A DNA stretch of 47,897 bases from Desulfurobacteriaceae bacterium (GTDB taxonomy: Bacteria > Aquificota > Aquificia > Desulfurobacteriales > Desulfurobacteriaceae), in NCBI GenBank assembly GCA_026987115.1, contig JALSNF010000017.1:1-47897 (forward strand). Direction: 5' to 3'. Shown here one piece after another: positions 33,687-41,877 of the stretch (within the stretch, counting starts at the first letter, position 1; each line of letters begins with the position of its first letter). A program made the position numbers and the translations under genes. The notes under the pieces are model-generated. The model saw only the letters and a list, made by a program, of their open reading frames with translations. It was not told where the DNA came from and searched no databases.

Positions 33687-35684
33687 ATGAAAGCAACTCC
33701 GCTTATAGTAGGCCTGTTTTTAACCTCTACCGCCTACGGCTTTAGCATAAAAGGGGAGAGTGCCTTTTACCTAGTAAATTTAAAAAAAGATTACCAAAGG
33801 GAACTGGGGTACAATAACTGGAAGGGAAAGAAAAGAGGAGCTCTGTATAAACTTGAAATTGGAGACAGGTTAAAAATTAAGAAGGGGAGCGAGTTTAAGT
33901 TCTCGGTAATAACAAACACTACAAAGTCTGAATACTTAAACTTCTTTACTCCAAAAGGAGAGAGGCTCTTTAGCTCAAATCCTAAACTCTTCACGGTTAA
34001 AGAGCTCTACCTCTTAAAAAAACACTTCATATTCAAGAACTTAACCTTAAAGGTAGGTAAACAAGGGTTTAACCTATCACCTTTAATTAACGACTACCTT
34101 TGGGGAGGCCACTTTGAATACAAAGTGGGAAAGTACAAAATAGTATGGAACCAAATAGCGGGATATGAAGGAAAGTACTTTCTCTTTAAAGGTAAAAGTG
34201 AAGATGACATAGATATTTTCAACTTAAACTTAAAAAAAGGAGAAAGTCTCCTTGGACTTTACCTTATCTCAGACGCAAGGGGAAACGAGAAAGCGGTAAA
34301 GAAAGTAGGGATTTTAGGAAGGATAAGCTGGAGAAAGTTTAAACTTGAAGGGGCAACCCAAAACGGCAAAAGAGCTCTTTTAATAAGTAAAGAGGGGAAA
34401 GTCAGCATCCAAGTAGGCTACTCTCAAAAGGGCTTTACCTCTTACGGCTTTAAAGAAGGGATTAGAGACATAGGTCTAATATTTAAACCCTCCTTTACCG
34501 ACCTAAAGTTCGTAAAGCTTAAATACCGGTTAAACAGAAACTTTGCGCTATTTGCCCTTCAAGTAAAAAGGGGAAAAGGGACTATCGGAAGCGAAGTAGG
34601 AGGAGAGGTTAACTATAAGTTAGGGAAGTTCTACGAGCTATTCTTAAAGGGCTCCCTTGGAAGCGGTGGAAGCTATGCCCTTTTTGGGGGTTTAAGGTTC
34701 AACACTAAGGGAACAAAAATAGATAACTACTTAAAAGCAAAAGGAATAAAAGTAAAAAACTACTTTAACGTGGTAGGGGAATACGCAGACCTACCCCAAA
34801 TTAACTACTCAACCCAAAGGGAATACGAAGACTGGAGCAAAGCAAAACACGCAGGTTTTTGGCACTCTACCTATAGGCTTCAGGTTAAGGAGAAAGGATT
34901 TAAGCTAAAGGTTGCCACGGGACCAAACAACAAGTGGGACTTTTTAGTTTGGGGAAACACCAGGGATAACTTTATCTACAAGCACAAAAGCAGGAAGGAA
35001 TGGCACTTAGAGGAAGCATATCTAAGCAAAGGGAAAGTCAAAGTAGGACTTATGGAAGTAATAGGAGAAGGCCTGTTTAACGATTCTTTTAGCGGAGTTT
35101 CCTTTAAAAAGAGGCATTTAAAAGTTTTCCTTATTTCAAGGAAGGAAGAAAAAAATAGAAAGTACGGACTTTTAAAGTTAGACTTTAAGAAGGGCGGCAT
35201 TTACACCTTTAAAGGGGCAGGTAGCCCTACCTTCGGCGTTTACTGGGCCTTGAATTTGGCAAGGATGGGGTTTTTAAAACAGAAAGGGAACTGGGGAGCC
35301 TTCTTAAAGGCAAGGAAAGAGAAGTTTGGAACTCAATTCTCTTTAGAATACAAGGTCTATTCTAAAGACTTTAAGACCCATTCACTAAGGGAGTTTTTTA
35401 GAAACGACGGTTTTATCTTTAGACCAGGAGAAAAAGACATAAGGGTACTTAAGCTAAAAGTAAAGAGGAATTTAACCTTTAAAAGGAAGAAGTTGGCCAG
35501 GATAAAACCTTCTCTTTCCCTTTACTACCTGAAACTAAAGAGCTTTTCGGGAAACTACATAGGAGAAGAAGGGGGAGTTATCTTCTCAGTTAAACCGGGG
35601 AAAAAGTGCACTTTAAACTTGATAGGAGGAGTGGGAAGTAGGAGCTCCTATTACGAGGGAATCTATTTTAGTGTAAAATGGTAG
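33687..35684 (+). CDS. Outer-membrane beta-barrel protein, function unknown
   Basis: A 665-residue secreted protein. The N-terminus is a signal peptide ([18 protein letters not shown], probable cut before FSIKG). The rest is a chain of alternating polar/hydrophobic strands rich in Tyr, Phe, Gly and Lys, such as [20 protein letters not shown] and KLRFEYK-like stretches, with no helical segment. It ends GIYFSVKW, with a terminal aromatic residue as BAM-dependent outer-membrane barrels require. The early part (loops with [21 protein letters not shown]) recalls porins that resemble alginate-export barrels, but I cannot name a substrate. It is very Lys-rich for a barrel. SD is GGAGG; the next gene overlaps its stop by 7 bp. 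Confidence 0.75.
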   Translation: MKATPLIVGLFLTSTAYGFSIKGESAFYLVNLKKDYQRELGYNNWKGKKRGALYKLEIGDRLKIKKGSEFKFSVITNTTKSEYLNFFTPKGERLFSSNPKLFTVKELYLLKKHFIFKNLTLKVGKQGFNLSPLINDYLWGGHFEYKVGKYKIVWNQIAGYEGKYFLFKGKSEDDIDIFNLNLKKGESLLGLYLISDARGNEKAVKKVGILGRISWRKFKLEGATQNGKRALLISKEGKVSIQVGYSQKGFTSYGFKEGIRDIGLIFKPSFTDLKFVKLKYRLNRNFALFALQVKRGKGTIGSEVGGEVNYKLGKFYELFLKGSLGSGGSYALFGGLRFNTKGTKIDNYLKAKGIKVKNYFNVVGEYADLPQINYSTQREYEDWSKAKHAGFWHSTYRLQVKEKGFKLKVATGPNNKWDFLVWGNTRDNFIYKHKSRKEWHLEEAYLSKGKVKVGLMEVIGEGLFNDSFSGVSFKKRHLKVFLISRKEEKNRKYGLLKLDFKKGGIYTFKGAGSPTFGVYWALNLARMGFLKQKGNWGAFLKARKEKFGTQFSLEYKVYSKDFKTHSLREFFRNDGFIFRPGEKDIRVLKLKVKRNLTFKRKKLARIKPSLSLYYLKLKSFSGNYIGEEGGVIFSVKPGKKCTLNLIGGVGSRSSYYEGIYFSVKW

Positions 35685-36055
35685 TCAAAAAGGAAATGGG
35701 TAGCAAGGTGTTAGAGGTAAACAGCGAATTATTAAAGGAGATTGACTTTAAAAAGGGAAAGGGCCTGGTTCCAGTAGTGGTTCAAGACCTAAACACGAAA
35801 GAGGTCCTTATGGTTGCCTACGCCAACAGGGAAGCCCTTGAAAAAACCTTAAAGAGCGGTTATGCCCACTACTACTCAAGGTCAAGGAAAGAGTTGTGGA
35901 TGAAAGGCAAAACCTCCGGAAATACCCAGAAGGTAAAGAAGGTTTTAATAGACTGCGACGGAGATACCCTTATTTACCTGGTAGAGCAAAAAGGGGTAGC
36001 CTGCCACACCGGGAACTACACCTGCTTTTACAGGACCCTAGCAAAGGAGAGGTAA
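35678..36055 (+). CDS. hisI: Phosphoribosyl-AMP cyclohydrolase
   Basis: A 125-residue HisI that opens the adenine ring of PR-AMP in histidine synthesis. Landmarks are [18 protein letters not shown], the [19 protein letters not shown] motif, the acidic metal site [13 protein letters not shown] and [14 protein letters not shown] with the zinc cysteines. The start is uncertain: ATG at 35678 overlaps the upstream stop, and ATG at 35696 would remove six residues; neither has a well-placed SD. It is separate from hisE (a fusion in E. coli), which follows 1 bp later. Confidence 0.95.
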   Translation: MVVKKEMGSKVLEVNSELLKEIDFKKGKGLVPVVVQDLNTKEVLMVAYANREALEKTLKSGYAHYYSRSRKELWMKGKTSGNTQKVKKVLIDCDGDTLIYLVEQKGVACHTGNYTCFYRTLAKER

Positions 36056-36056
36056 G

Positions 36057-36338
36057 TTGGAAGGGACTTTAAAGGAACTTTACAAAATAATTGAGAAAAG
36101 GAAGAGGGAGCTCCCCGAAGGCTCCTACACCGCAGAGCTCTTTAAAAGGGGAGAAGACAGAATCCTCCAGAAGGTAGGAGAAGAGGCTATAGAGACAATA
36201 CTAGCGTTAAAGTCAGGTAGCAAAGAAGAAGCAATCTACGAAACGGCAGACCTCCTCTACCACCTCCTAGTTGCCCTTGCAAACAGAGGAATAGAGCTTG
36301 AAGAGGTGGAAGAGGAGCTAAAAAGGAGGATGAAGTAG
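36057..36338 (+). CDS. hisE: Phosphoribosyl-ATP pyrophosphatase
   Basis: A 93-residue all-helical HisE that hydrolyses PR-ATP to PR-AMP, the step before HisI. It shows the MazG-like motifs SYTAELFKRGEDRILQKVGEEA and YETADLLYHLLVAL with the magnesium-binding E-E-x-x-E and E-x-x-D residues. TTG start at 36057 is preceded by AAAGGAGAGG inside hisI. Its stop lies 1 bp from the convergent HIT gene. No other his genes are in the window. Confidence 0.93.
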   Translation: MEGTLKELYKIIEKRKRELPEGSYTAELFKRGEDRILQKVGEEAIETILALKSGSKEEAIYETADLLYHLLVALANRGIELEEVEEELKRRMK

Positions 36339-36339
36339 C

Positions 36340-36681
36340 TTAGGAACAGACCATAGGGCCTAAAGGCTTTCCTCCTAAAAGGTGAAAGTGTAAGTGGAAT
36401 ACTTCCTGTCCTCCGTCCCTATTACAGTTAACTAAAACCCTATAACCGCTCTGGTCTATTCCCGCTTCCTTTGCTATCTCCTTAATAACGGTGAAAATGT
36501 GGCCTATCAACTCTTTATCCTTTTCTGAAATGTCGTTTAAGGTTGGAATGTGTTTTTTAGGGATTACAAGAATGTGAATCGGAGCTTGAGGGTTAATGTC
36601 GTGAAAGGCCATAACTTTGTCGTCCTCGTAAACTACCTTTGCTGGGAGCTCCCCTTTAACTATCTTGCAGAAAACGCACAT
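36340..36681 (-). CDS. HIT-family purine nucleoside phosphoramidase (HinT-like)
   Basis: A 113-residue histidine-triad hydrolase. It opens CVFCKIVKGELPAKVVYED, with a C-x-x-C pair, has APIHILVIPKKHIPTLND, and carries the triad H96-L-H98-F-H100 in QEVFHLHFHLLGGKPLGPM. This is the HINT branch, which cleaves AMP-linked phosphoramidates and removes adenylate adducts. Its ATG lies 22 bp inside the end of the penicillin-binding protein gene, so the two are co-transcribed. Confidence 0.93.
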   Translation of the reverse strand: MCVFCKIVKGELPAKVVYEDDKVMAFHDINPQAPIHILVIPKKHIPTLNDISEKDKELIGHIFTVIKEIAKEAGIDQSGYRVLVNCNRDGGQEVFHLHFHLLGGKPLGPMVCS

Positions 36682-37907
36682 CTTACCTTACCTCCCTTTA
36701 AGAGTTTGGCAAAGTCAGCGGCCGCAAGGGCAGAAATCTCATAACCGCTTATGTAGTAAGTCCACCCGTTTACGGCAACCGAAGAGAAAGCAACCTTACG
36801 GCCTTTATAGGAGAAAAATCCCGTAAACCACTCACACCTGCCTTCAGGATAACTCCTTTCCGTTAAGGTGCCGCTCTTTCCCCCTATTATAAGGTTAGGA
36901 TACTTTAAAGATAAAAGTCTAAAGTACTTTCTCCTTGAAACTGTCCCCTCCTTAACCGTTAAAAGCATCATCTCCCTAATCTCTTTGGCGGTCTTTGGAG
37001 AAATTACCTTCCTTAAAACTTCCGGATAGAACCTATAAACCCTACCTGTTTTTAAGTCAACAACCCTATCAACCAAATAGGGCTTCATCATAACACCGTC
37101 GTTTACAACCGTTTGAGCAATTAAGGCCTCGTGAAAGGGACTAACCCTTACATCTCCCAATCCGGCAGCCAAAAGGGCAACCTCGTAGTCGTCAAGGGGA
37201 GGCCTTAAAACTCCCCAAGGGAAGTCGTAAAGGGAACTGTTAAAGCCGAAAAGCTCTGCAAACTTTAAGAGCTCCTTCTTACCTACCAGCCTTCCTAAGT
37301 TCCCGAAAAAGGGGTTAGCAGAGGTCGCAAAAGAGGTCTTAAAGTCCCTTAAAACTTGGTAATTACTGTTGAGCCAAACCGAAGGAGAGCAAGAATCTCC
37401 AAGGCCTCCACACTTCAAAACGGTATTAGGAGTGGCAATCCCTAACTCTAAAGCGGCGGCAGAAGTTATGATTTTAAAAGTGGAAGCGGCAGGGTAAGAA
37501 CGCTTTAAAGCCAAGTCTGGATGTTTTAAACTTGAAACTACCGACAAAACTTTACCGGTTTTCGGGTCTAAAGCAACAAAGGCACCGTACTTTACCTTAA
37601 ACCTCTTAAACTCCCTCTCAAGGGCCTTCTGAAACTGAGGGAGAACGGTAAAGAAAACCTTAAAGTTCCCTACCTGATAAGAGTAAACACCGTTTTCCAA
37701 AGTTGACTTTTTAAAGAGTTTGTACTGAAGGAGAAAGTCGTTTTCTAGGTTCTTTACGAAAGAGGGCTCTTTTAAAGAAGAGGTCTCTCTTAAAGACCCA
37801 TTCTCTTTCCCTAAAAAATCTTCCCTGCCAAAAGTTTGACCTATTACTATTAAGAAAAACAGGAAAGCCGAAAAGGCCAAGAAGAGATATCCAAGCTTAC
37901 GGCTCAA
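36660..37907 (-). CDS. Minimal class B-like penicillin-binding protein (transpeptidase)
   Basis: A 415-residue membrane-anchored transpeptidase. I place the start at TTG 37907, because GGAGG (37916-37920 on the other strand) is 8 bp away; a TTG at 37922 lacks a site. One N-terminal membrane helix (LGYLFLAFSAFLFFLIVIG) is followed by a short linker and a penicillin-binding domain with all three motifs: S-T-F-K (catalytic S142), TSANPFF (S-x-N) and GGKSGTLT (K-S-G). It lacks the usual N-terminal dimerisation domain, so it is much shorter than PbpA/FtsI (about 580-630). It resembles the transpeptidase of PBP2/FtsI-type enzymes; its cell-wall role is unknown. Confidence 0.82.
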   Translation of the reverse strand: MSRKLGYLFLAFSAFLFFLIVIGQTFGREDFLGKENGSLRETSSLKEPSFVKNLENDFLLQYKLFKKSTLENGVYSYQVGNFKVFFTVLPQFQKALEREFKRFKVKYGAFVALDPKTGKVLSVVSSLKHPDLALKRSYPAASTFKIITSAAALELGIATPNTVLKCGGLGDSCSPSVWLNSNYQVLRDFKTSFATSANPFFGNLGRLVGKKELLKFAELFGFNSSLYDFPWGVLRPPLDDYEVALLAAGLGDVRVSPFHEALIAQTVVNDGVMMKPYLVDRVVDLKTGRVYRFYPEVLRKVISPKTAKEIREMMLLTVKEGTVSRRKYFRLLSLKYPNLIIGGKSGTLTERSYPEGRCEWFTGFFSYKGRKVAFSSVAVNGWTYYISGYEISALAAADFAKLLKGGKVRCAFSAR

Positions 37908-37935
37908 CTTTAAAACCTCCAACTTACTTACGCCA

Positions 37936-37944
37936 TATAATATA
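37936..37944. promoter_or_regulatory. Overlapping divergent -10 boxes between the PBP gene and nurA
   Basis: TATAATATA in the 56-bp gap between divergent genes reads as TATAAT (37936-37941) towards nurA and as TATATT or TATTAT towards the PBP gene. Good -35 boxes are not evident at 16-18 bp on either side, so this is a tentative shared promoter core. If right, opening one promoter would exclude the other. Confidence 0.35.
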
Positions 37945-37963
37945 TAGCACTAAAGGAGGAAGT

Positions 37964-39016
37964 ATGGGAATAAAGAGCCTTTTAATAGAGATTGCTTTAA
38001 AGAGAAAAGGGGAAATAGGAGTAAAGTTAGGAATAGGAAAAGAGGCAAAGGGGAAAATCAAGGAGCTTTGGAAAGAGAAACTCCCTCAACCTTCAACCCC
38101 TGAGAAAGTAAAGGCAGTTGACGGAAGCAGGAACAGGAAAGACTACGCAGGATACGTGATATATGCAGTAGGAGCTTGCTCTCTCCTCTTTAAAGGGGGA
38201 GTCCTTTCTGATGAAAGCTACACTGCTTACTTAGACCTTTTAAAGCCTGAAGAGTATTCAGATTCAAGGCTAAGGAACTTAATGGGAATAGTGGAAACAA
38301 AAGAAGTTCTAAAAGACATAGACGAAGTTAACGCCCTTTTAATTGACGGCTCAATAATCGGAAACGCCGTAAGGCCGATAGTGTTTGAGCAGAAAATTGA
38401 GGAAAGAATGAAAAACTGGAGTTTAAAAGTATTCGCAGGAATAAAGGAAGAGCTTTTAAAAGAGATTGTAGGGAGCTCCCTCCTTTACAGGGAAGTTGAA
38501 AAGTACTTTCCGGGGGACAGCTATCCTTTGGTAGCAGGCTACTTGGAATACCTAGAATACCTTTACACTATATATACCCTCCTTGAAAGAGGAAGAGGGA
38601 AGATAATAGCAGTATCAAAACACTCAAACTCAAGGAATTACGAGCTTGACAGAGTCCTTCCAGACATAGCAGTCTTAAATGAAGCAAACCTCCCTCCAGG
38701 GTACACGGAACCTAAAGAGATACCTTTAGGGGAAAAGAAGTTTTCGTTCCCGGGAGAATTTGAGGAGCTCTTACCAGAGAAAAAATTTAAAGTCTTCTAC
38801 TTTAAACTCTCAAGCTCAAAGGGAGTATATAAGTGTGAAACGGACATGGAGGTAGAAGAGGCGCTCAAAATCCTTCGCTTTTACGAAATTATGGGATATC
38901 CCTACCCCTTAATGGAAGCCCACAGAAGAGTAAAGATAACGAAAAAGGACATAGAAGAGATAATAGGGCTCCTTGCCTTTAAAGGGACGACAGGAAGAGA
39001 GGCTCTAAATGAGTAG
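37964..39016 (+). CDS. nurA: NurA-domain 5'-3' nuclease
   Basis: A 350-residue NurA family protein. The RNase H-like active-site acidic residues are visible in KVKAVDGSRNR (D53) and ALLIDGSIIGN (D128), and the conserved C-terminal GYPYPLMEAHRRVKI segment is present. In archaea NurA works with the HerA helicase in DNA end resection; both are also found in some thermophilic bacteria. No herA lies in the window. ATG follows AAAGGAGGA. It overlaps the following methyltransferase gene by 8 bp. Confidence 0.8.
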   Translation: MGIKSLLIEIALKRKGEIGVKLGIGKEAKGKIKELWKEKLPQPSTPEKVKAVDGSRNRKDYAGYVIYAVGACSLLFKGGVLSDESYTAYLDLLKPEEYSDSRLRNLMGIVETKEVLKDIDEVNALLIDGSIIGNAVRPIVFEQKIEERMKNWSLKVFAGIKEELLKEIVGSSLLYREVEKYFPGDSYPLVAGYLEYLEYLYTIYTLLERGRGKIIAVSKHSNSRNYELDRVLPDIAVLNEANLPPGYTEPKEIPLGEKKFSFPGEFEELLPEKKFKVFYFKLSSSKGVYKCETDMEVEEALKILRFYEIMGYPYPLMEAHRRVKITKKDIEEIIGLLAFKGTTGREALNE

Positions 39017-39725
39017 TAGAAACCCCTTTTTTGGAGAGAGGGCAAAGAGATACGACGAGTTCTTTGAAAGTGATACAGGAAGGAAGATAATGCTCCTTGA
39101 AAAGGAAGTTATCCTAGAGCTCCTTAAAGGGGAAGAAGAAAAGGAGCTCCTTGAAGTAGGCTGCGGAACGGGGATTTGGATAAAAACGCTAAAAGAAGAA
39201 GGATTTAAAGAACCTACAGGACTTGATGTCTCAATTGACATGCTAAAAGAAGCAAAGAAGAAAGGCCTTAAGAAACTGGTTCAAGGTAAAGGAGAAGAGC
39301 TCCCTTTTAAAGACAACGCCTTTAACGGAAGCCTTTTCATAACGAGCCTTGAGTTCATAGAAGGGAAAAAAGAGGCCCTTAAAGAGGCAGTAAGGGTTTC
39401 AAAAGAGTTCGTGCTTATAGCGTTTTTAAACAGGAACTCTTTAATGAACATCCTTAGGTTAATAAAAGGAGTTTTCAAAGAGAGCGTTTACCTAAAGGGA
39501 GAGCTCCTAACAAAGGAAAAGCTCCTTAAAATGGCAAGACTCGTTAGGGAATCAACGCCTTGGAGCTTAAAACTGGAAAAGTTCAGAACAACTCTTAACT
39601 TATCAACAGACAACTTCGTTAACTTGAAACTTGAAAGGAAGCTAAACTTACCGACAGGAGCTTTTGCAGCAGCCAAATTTAGAGTGATAAAGAGAAATGG
39701 AGCTAATAAAGGACATAGAATTTAA
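39009..39725 (+). CDS. SAM-dependent methyltransferase (class I)
   Basis: A 238-residue class I methyltransferase. The SAM-binding motif is LLEVGCGTGIWIKTL (about residues 47-61), motif II LTGLDVSIDMLKEAKKKG-like (TGLDVSIDMLKEA), then GEELPFKDNAFNGSLFITSLEF, as in the Methyltransferase_11 group. The substrate is not evident; relatives act on small molecules, quinones or arsenite. It is coupled at both ends: 8 bp overlap with nurA and 29 bp overlap with mnmH. The Arg/Lys-rich tail is read through the mnmH start. Confidence 0.8.
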   Translation: MSSRNPFFGERAKRYDEFFESDTGRKIMLLEKEVILELLKGEEEKELLEVGCGTGIWIKTLKEEGFKEPTGLDVSIDMLKEAKKKGLKKLVQGKGEELPFKDNAFNGSLFITSLEFIEGKKEALKEAVRVSKEFVLIAFLNRNSLMNILRLIKGVFKESVYLKGELLTKEKLLKMARLVRESTPWSLKLEKFRTTLNLSTDNFVNLKLERKLNLPTGAFAAAKFRVIKRNGANKGHRI

Positions 39726-40719
39726 AGAAGCTTACGAAAAAGGTTTTAAGTTTATTGACGTTAGAACGAAAGAAGAGTTTGAAGAATTTAGAATACCCGG
39801 AGCTTACAACGTTCCCCTCTTTACTAAAGAAGAGAAGGAAAAAGTTTCAAGGGTTTACTACGAGAAAGGCGAGAAAGAGGCAAAACTCTTCGCTTTAGAG
39901 CTCGTGGGAGGGAAACTCCACCAGATAGTTAAAGAAGTAAAAGAGATAAAAGAGAGGGAAAAGAAAGTAGCAATCTACTGCTGGAGGGGAGGGTTAAGGA
40001 GCTTAGCAGTTGCAACAATATGCAACTTAACGGGAGTAAGCGTATTTAGACTTAAAGGGGGATACAGGGAATTTAGAAGGTACATCCTTAAAAGGATTGA
40101 AGAGCTCCTAAAAGACAAAGAGATAATAGTGGTTTACGGAGCTACCGGCGTAGGAAAGACCAGAATGCTAAGGGAACTAAAACGGGAAGGTTTCCCTGTT
40201 ATAGACCTTGAAGGCCTTGCAGGCCACAGAGGCTCTGTATTTGGAGGGATAGGACTTAAACAGCCAAGCCAAAAGATGTTTGACAGTTTAATATGGGAAG
40301 AACTTGAAAAGCTAAAGGAGAGCAAGCAAATAATAGTTGAAGGGGAAAGCAAGAAAATAGGAAACCTCTTTATACCTGAAGCTCTTTGGAAGAAGATGCA
40401 AGAAGGTAAAAAGGTGGTGGTGGAGCTCCCCTTAAAAGAGAGAGTAAAGATATCAATGGAAGACTACGGCGTAGGCAAACACCCTAAAGAAGTTTACCTT
40501 CAAGCCCTAAGGAAGATAGAAAGGATACTCGGAGGAGAAAAGTATAAGAAAGTAAAAGAACTAATTGAGGAGGAAAACTACGAAAAAGCAGTCAAAGAAC
40601 TAATGATAAACTACTACGACAAGCTCTACGAGAAATCAACCCCAAAGGCAGAAAAGGTTGTGAAAGGAGAAAACTATCAAGAAGCAAAGGAAAAACTTAG
40701 GAGCTACCTATTAGCGTAG
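39697..40719 (+). CDS. mnmH: tRNA 2-selenouridine synthase
   Basis: A 340-residue MnmH (SelU/YbbB), which exchanges sulfur for selenium in the wobble uridine of certain tRNAs using selenophosphate. The N-terminal rhodanese domain begins FIDVRTKEEFEEFRIPGAYN and carries catalytic C95 in IYCWRGGLRSLAVA; a P-loop domain follows (GATGVGKT, 148-155) with AGHRGSVFGGIG and IIVEGESKKIGN. Size fits E. coli YbbB (364). Its presence implies selenophosphate synthesis elsewhere in the genome. ATG lies inside the methyltransferase gene. Its last 16 bases overlap the convergent SPOR gene. Confidence 0.93.
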   Translation: MELIKDIEFKEAYEKGFKFIDVRTKEEFEEFRIPGAYNVPLFTKEEKEKVSRVYYEKGEKEAKLFALELVGGKLHQIVKEVKEIKEREKKVAIYCWRGGLRSLAVATICNLTGVSVFRLKGGYREFRRYILKRIEELLKDKEIIVVYGATGVGKTRMLRELKREGFPVIDLEGLAGHRGSVFGGIGLKQPSQKMFDSLIWEELEKLKESKQIIVEGESKKIGNLFIPEALWKKMQEGKKVVVELPLKERVKISMEDYGVGKHPKEVYLQALRKIERILGGEKYKKVKELIEEENYEKAVKELMINYYDKLYEKSTPKAEKVVKGENYQEAKEKLRSYLLA

Positions 40720-41786
40720 GTCCATCTTTCAGGTTTATAATCGCAAATCCTGAGGAACGGACCTCTAAACTTTTCCTTTAAGGAGCGTAAAATCAAAGAA
40801 GCATCTTTGGAACTTTCCCAAAAGCCCACTCTCAAAGTGTATAAAGAACCTATCTTTTCAACCCTAACGAAAGGATAACCCTCAAGCTTTCGCGCCAACT
40901 TAATTAAATCTTTTTCACTTTTACTGCTGGCAACCTGAATACAGTAATAGCTCCTCTGACTGTCTAGCTCCAACTTATTGTCCGTCTCGTTCTCGCTACT
41001 TAAAGGCTGAGAAAATTTACCTGTTGAGTTCTCAGTTAAGTAAGCAACTTTTTCTGTATCGTTCTCTTTATTGGTAGTTGAGTTATCATTTAACAAGGAA
41101 GCAACTCTCTCTGTACCGTTTTCTTTCTTATCTGTTGAGTTGCCACCTAAATAGGCAACTCTCTCTGTCTTGTTTTCTTTAGTTTCATCAAAATTCTTAG
41201 AAGAGGGAGCTCCCTCTTCCTTTTTTAATTTATTAGAAACCCCAGGTTCAACGCACTTAAAAACCAACGGAGTCTTTTCTTCCAAAGTCCTTAAGTTGCT
41301 AAAATAGTAAACCAGTAGGCCCAAAAAGGCAAAAATTAATACAATGGAAGCCAACGCATACTTAAGCCTTGATTGAGAGCTTAACTCTTTCTGGAATCTA
41401 ATAATAGCCTTTTCCGTGTTCTTATCTTGAGTGTAGTTCATAAAAATATCTTCATCAGAGAGAATGTTGCGCCACAAAAAGCTCCTAATTAAGAAATCAA
41501 AGAATTCCTTCTCTACCTCCGATAGCTTAACGAAACTACAGAAGATAGCATTTAAAGAGTTTTCTTTTTCAAAACCTTCACATTTAAGCTTAAGGTTATT
41601 AATAACGACCTTTCCATAACCGTTAAAGGGAAGCATAAACACCGAACGAATAACCTTTCCCACTTCTAAAGGAAAGTCCTCCGGAACTTCCACCAAAAGG
41701 CCCTTAAAGTTAATACCAAGGACCCTTAAAAACTTCCCTTTAAATTTAATAAATCCATAAATGGGAAAAATCTCTCCTTTTTTCAA
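40704..41786 (-). CDS. Membrane protein with cytoplasmic N-domain, repeat linker and SPOR domain
   Basis: A 360-residue protein with one membrane helix at about 142-162 (YALASIVLIFAFLGLLVYYF). Residues 1-115 form a beta-rich region (FKGLLVEVPEDFPLEVGKVI) that resembles PilZ-type domains, but without the RxxxR and DxSxxG c-di-GMP residues. Residues 203-257 are three 18-19 residue repeats with the core KEN-x-TE-K/R-VA. The C-terminus (278-350) is a SPOR domain (YYCIQVASSKSEKDLIKLAR, LYTLRVGFWES), which binds denuded septal peptidoglycan. A cell-division or envelope role is likely. TTG start follows GGGGGG. Confidence 0.7.
   Translation of the reverse strand: MKKGEIFPIYGFIKFKGKFLRVLGINFKGLLVEVPEDFPLEVGKVIRSVFMLPFNGYGKVVINNLKLKCEGFEKENSLNAIFCSFVKLSEVEKEFFDFLIRSFLWRNILSDEDIFMNYTQDKNTEKAIIRFQKELSSQSRLKYALASIVLIFAFLGLLVYYFSNLRTLEEKTPLVFKCVEPGVSNKLKKEEGAPSSKNFDETKENKTERVAYLGGNSTDKKENGTERVASLLNDNSTTNKENDTEKVAYLTENSTGKFSQPLSSENETDNKLELDSQRSYYCIQVASSKSEKDLIKLARKLEGYPFVRVEKIGSLYTLRVGFWESSKDASLILRSLKEKFRGPFLRICDYKPERWTYANR
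41016..41180 (-). repeat. Three in-frame tandem repeats (about 54-57 bp each) in the SPOR protein linker
   Basis: Residues 203-220, 221-239 and 240-257 share the pattern K-E-N-x-T-E-[RK]-V-A-x-L-...-N-S-T. The DNA copies are also similar, so the duplications look fairly recent. The linker lies between the membrane helix and the SPOR domain, so copy number would set how far the domain reaches into the periplasm. Confidence 0.75.
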
Positions 41787-41796
41787 ATTTCCCCCC

Positions 41797-41826
41797 TTAA
41801 CAGTATTTTAAGCCGAATTATATATA
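41797..41826 (+). promoter_or_regulatory. Probable promoter of the radical SAM/PEBP/beta-CASP gene set
   Basis: TTAACA at 41797-41802 followed after 16-18 bp by TATATA (41819-41826, register ambiguous) gives a plausible sigma-70 promoter in the 91-bp gap between divergent genes, with a leader of about 45 bases before ATG 41878. Confidence 0.5.
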
Positions 41827-41877
41827 GAATCTAGCAAAACAAGAACATTGACTTAAATTAAAAGTAAGGAGGGAGAG

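Noticed and set aside
40704-41786. PilZ c-di-GMP receptor in the SPOR protein
   Set aside because: The beta-rich domain lacks the RxxxR and DxSxxG residues needed to bind c-di-GMP, so I describe it only as PilZ-like.
41848-41853. TTGACT as a -35 box for amrS
   Set aside because: Its -10 would fall on the ribosome site; the upstream TTAACA/TATATA pair fits better.
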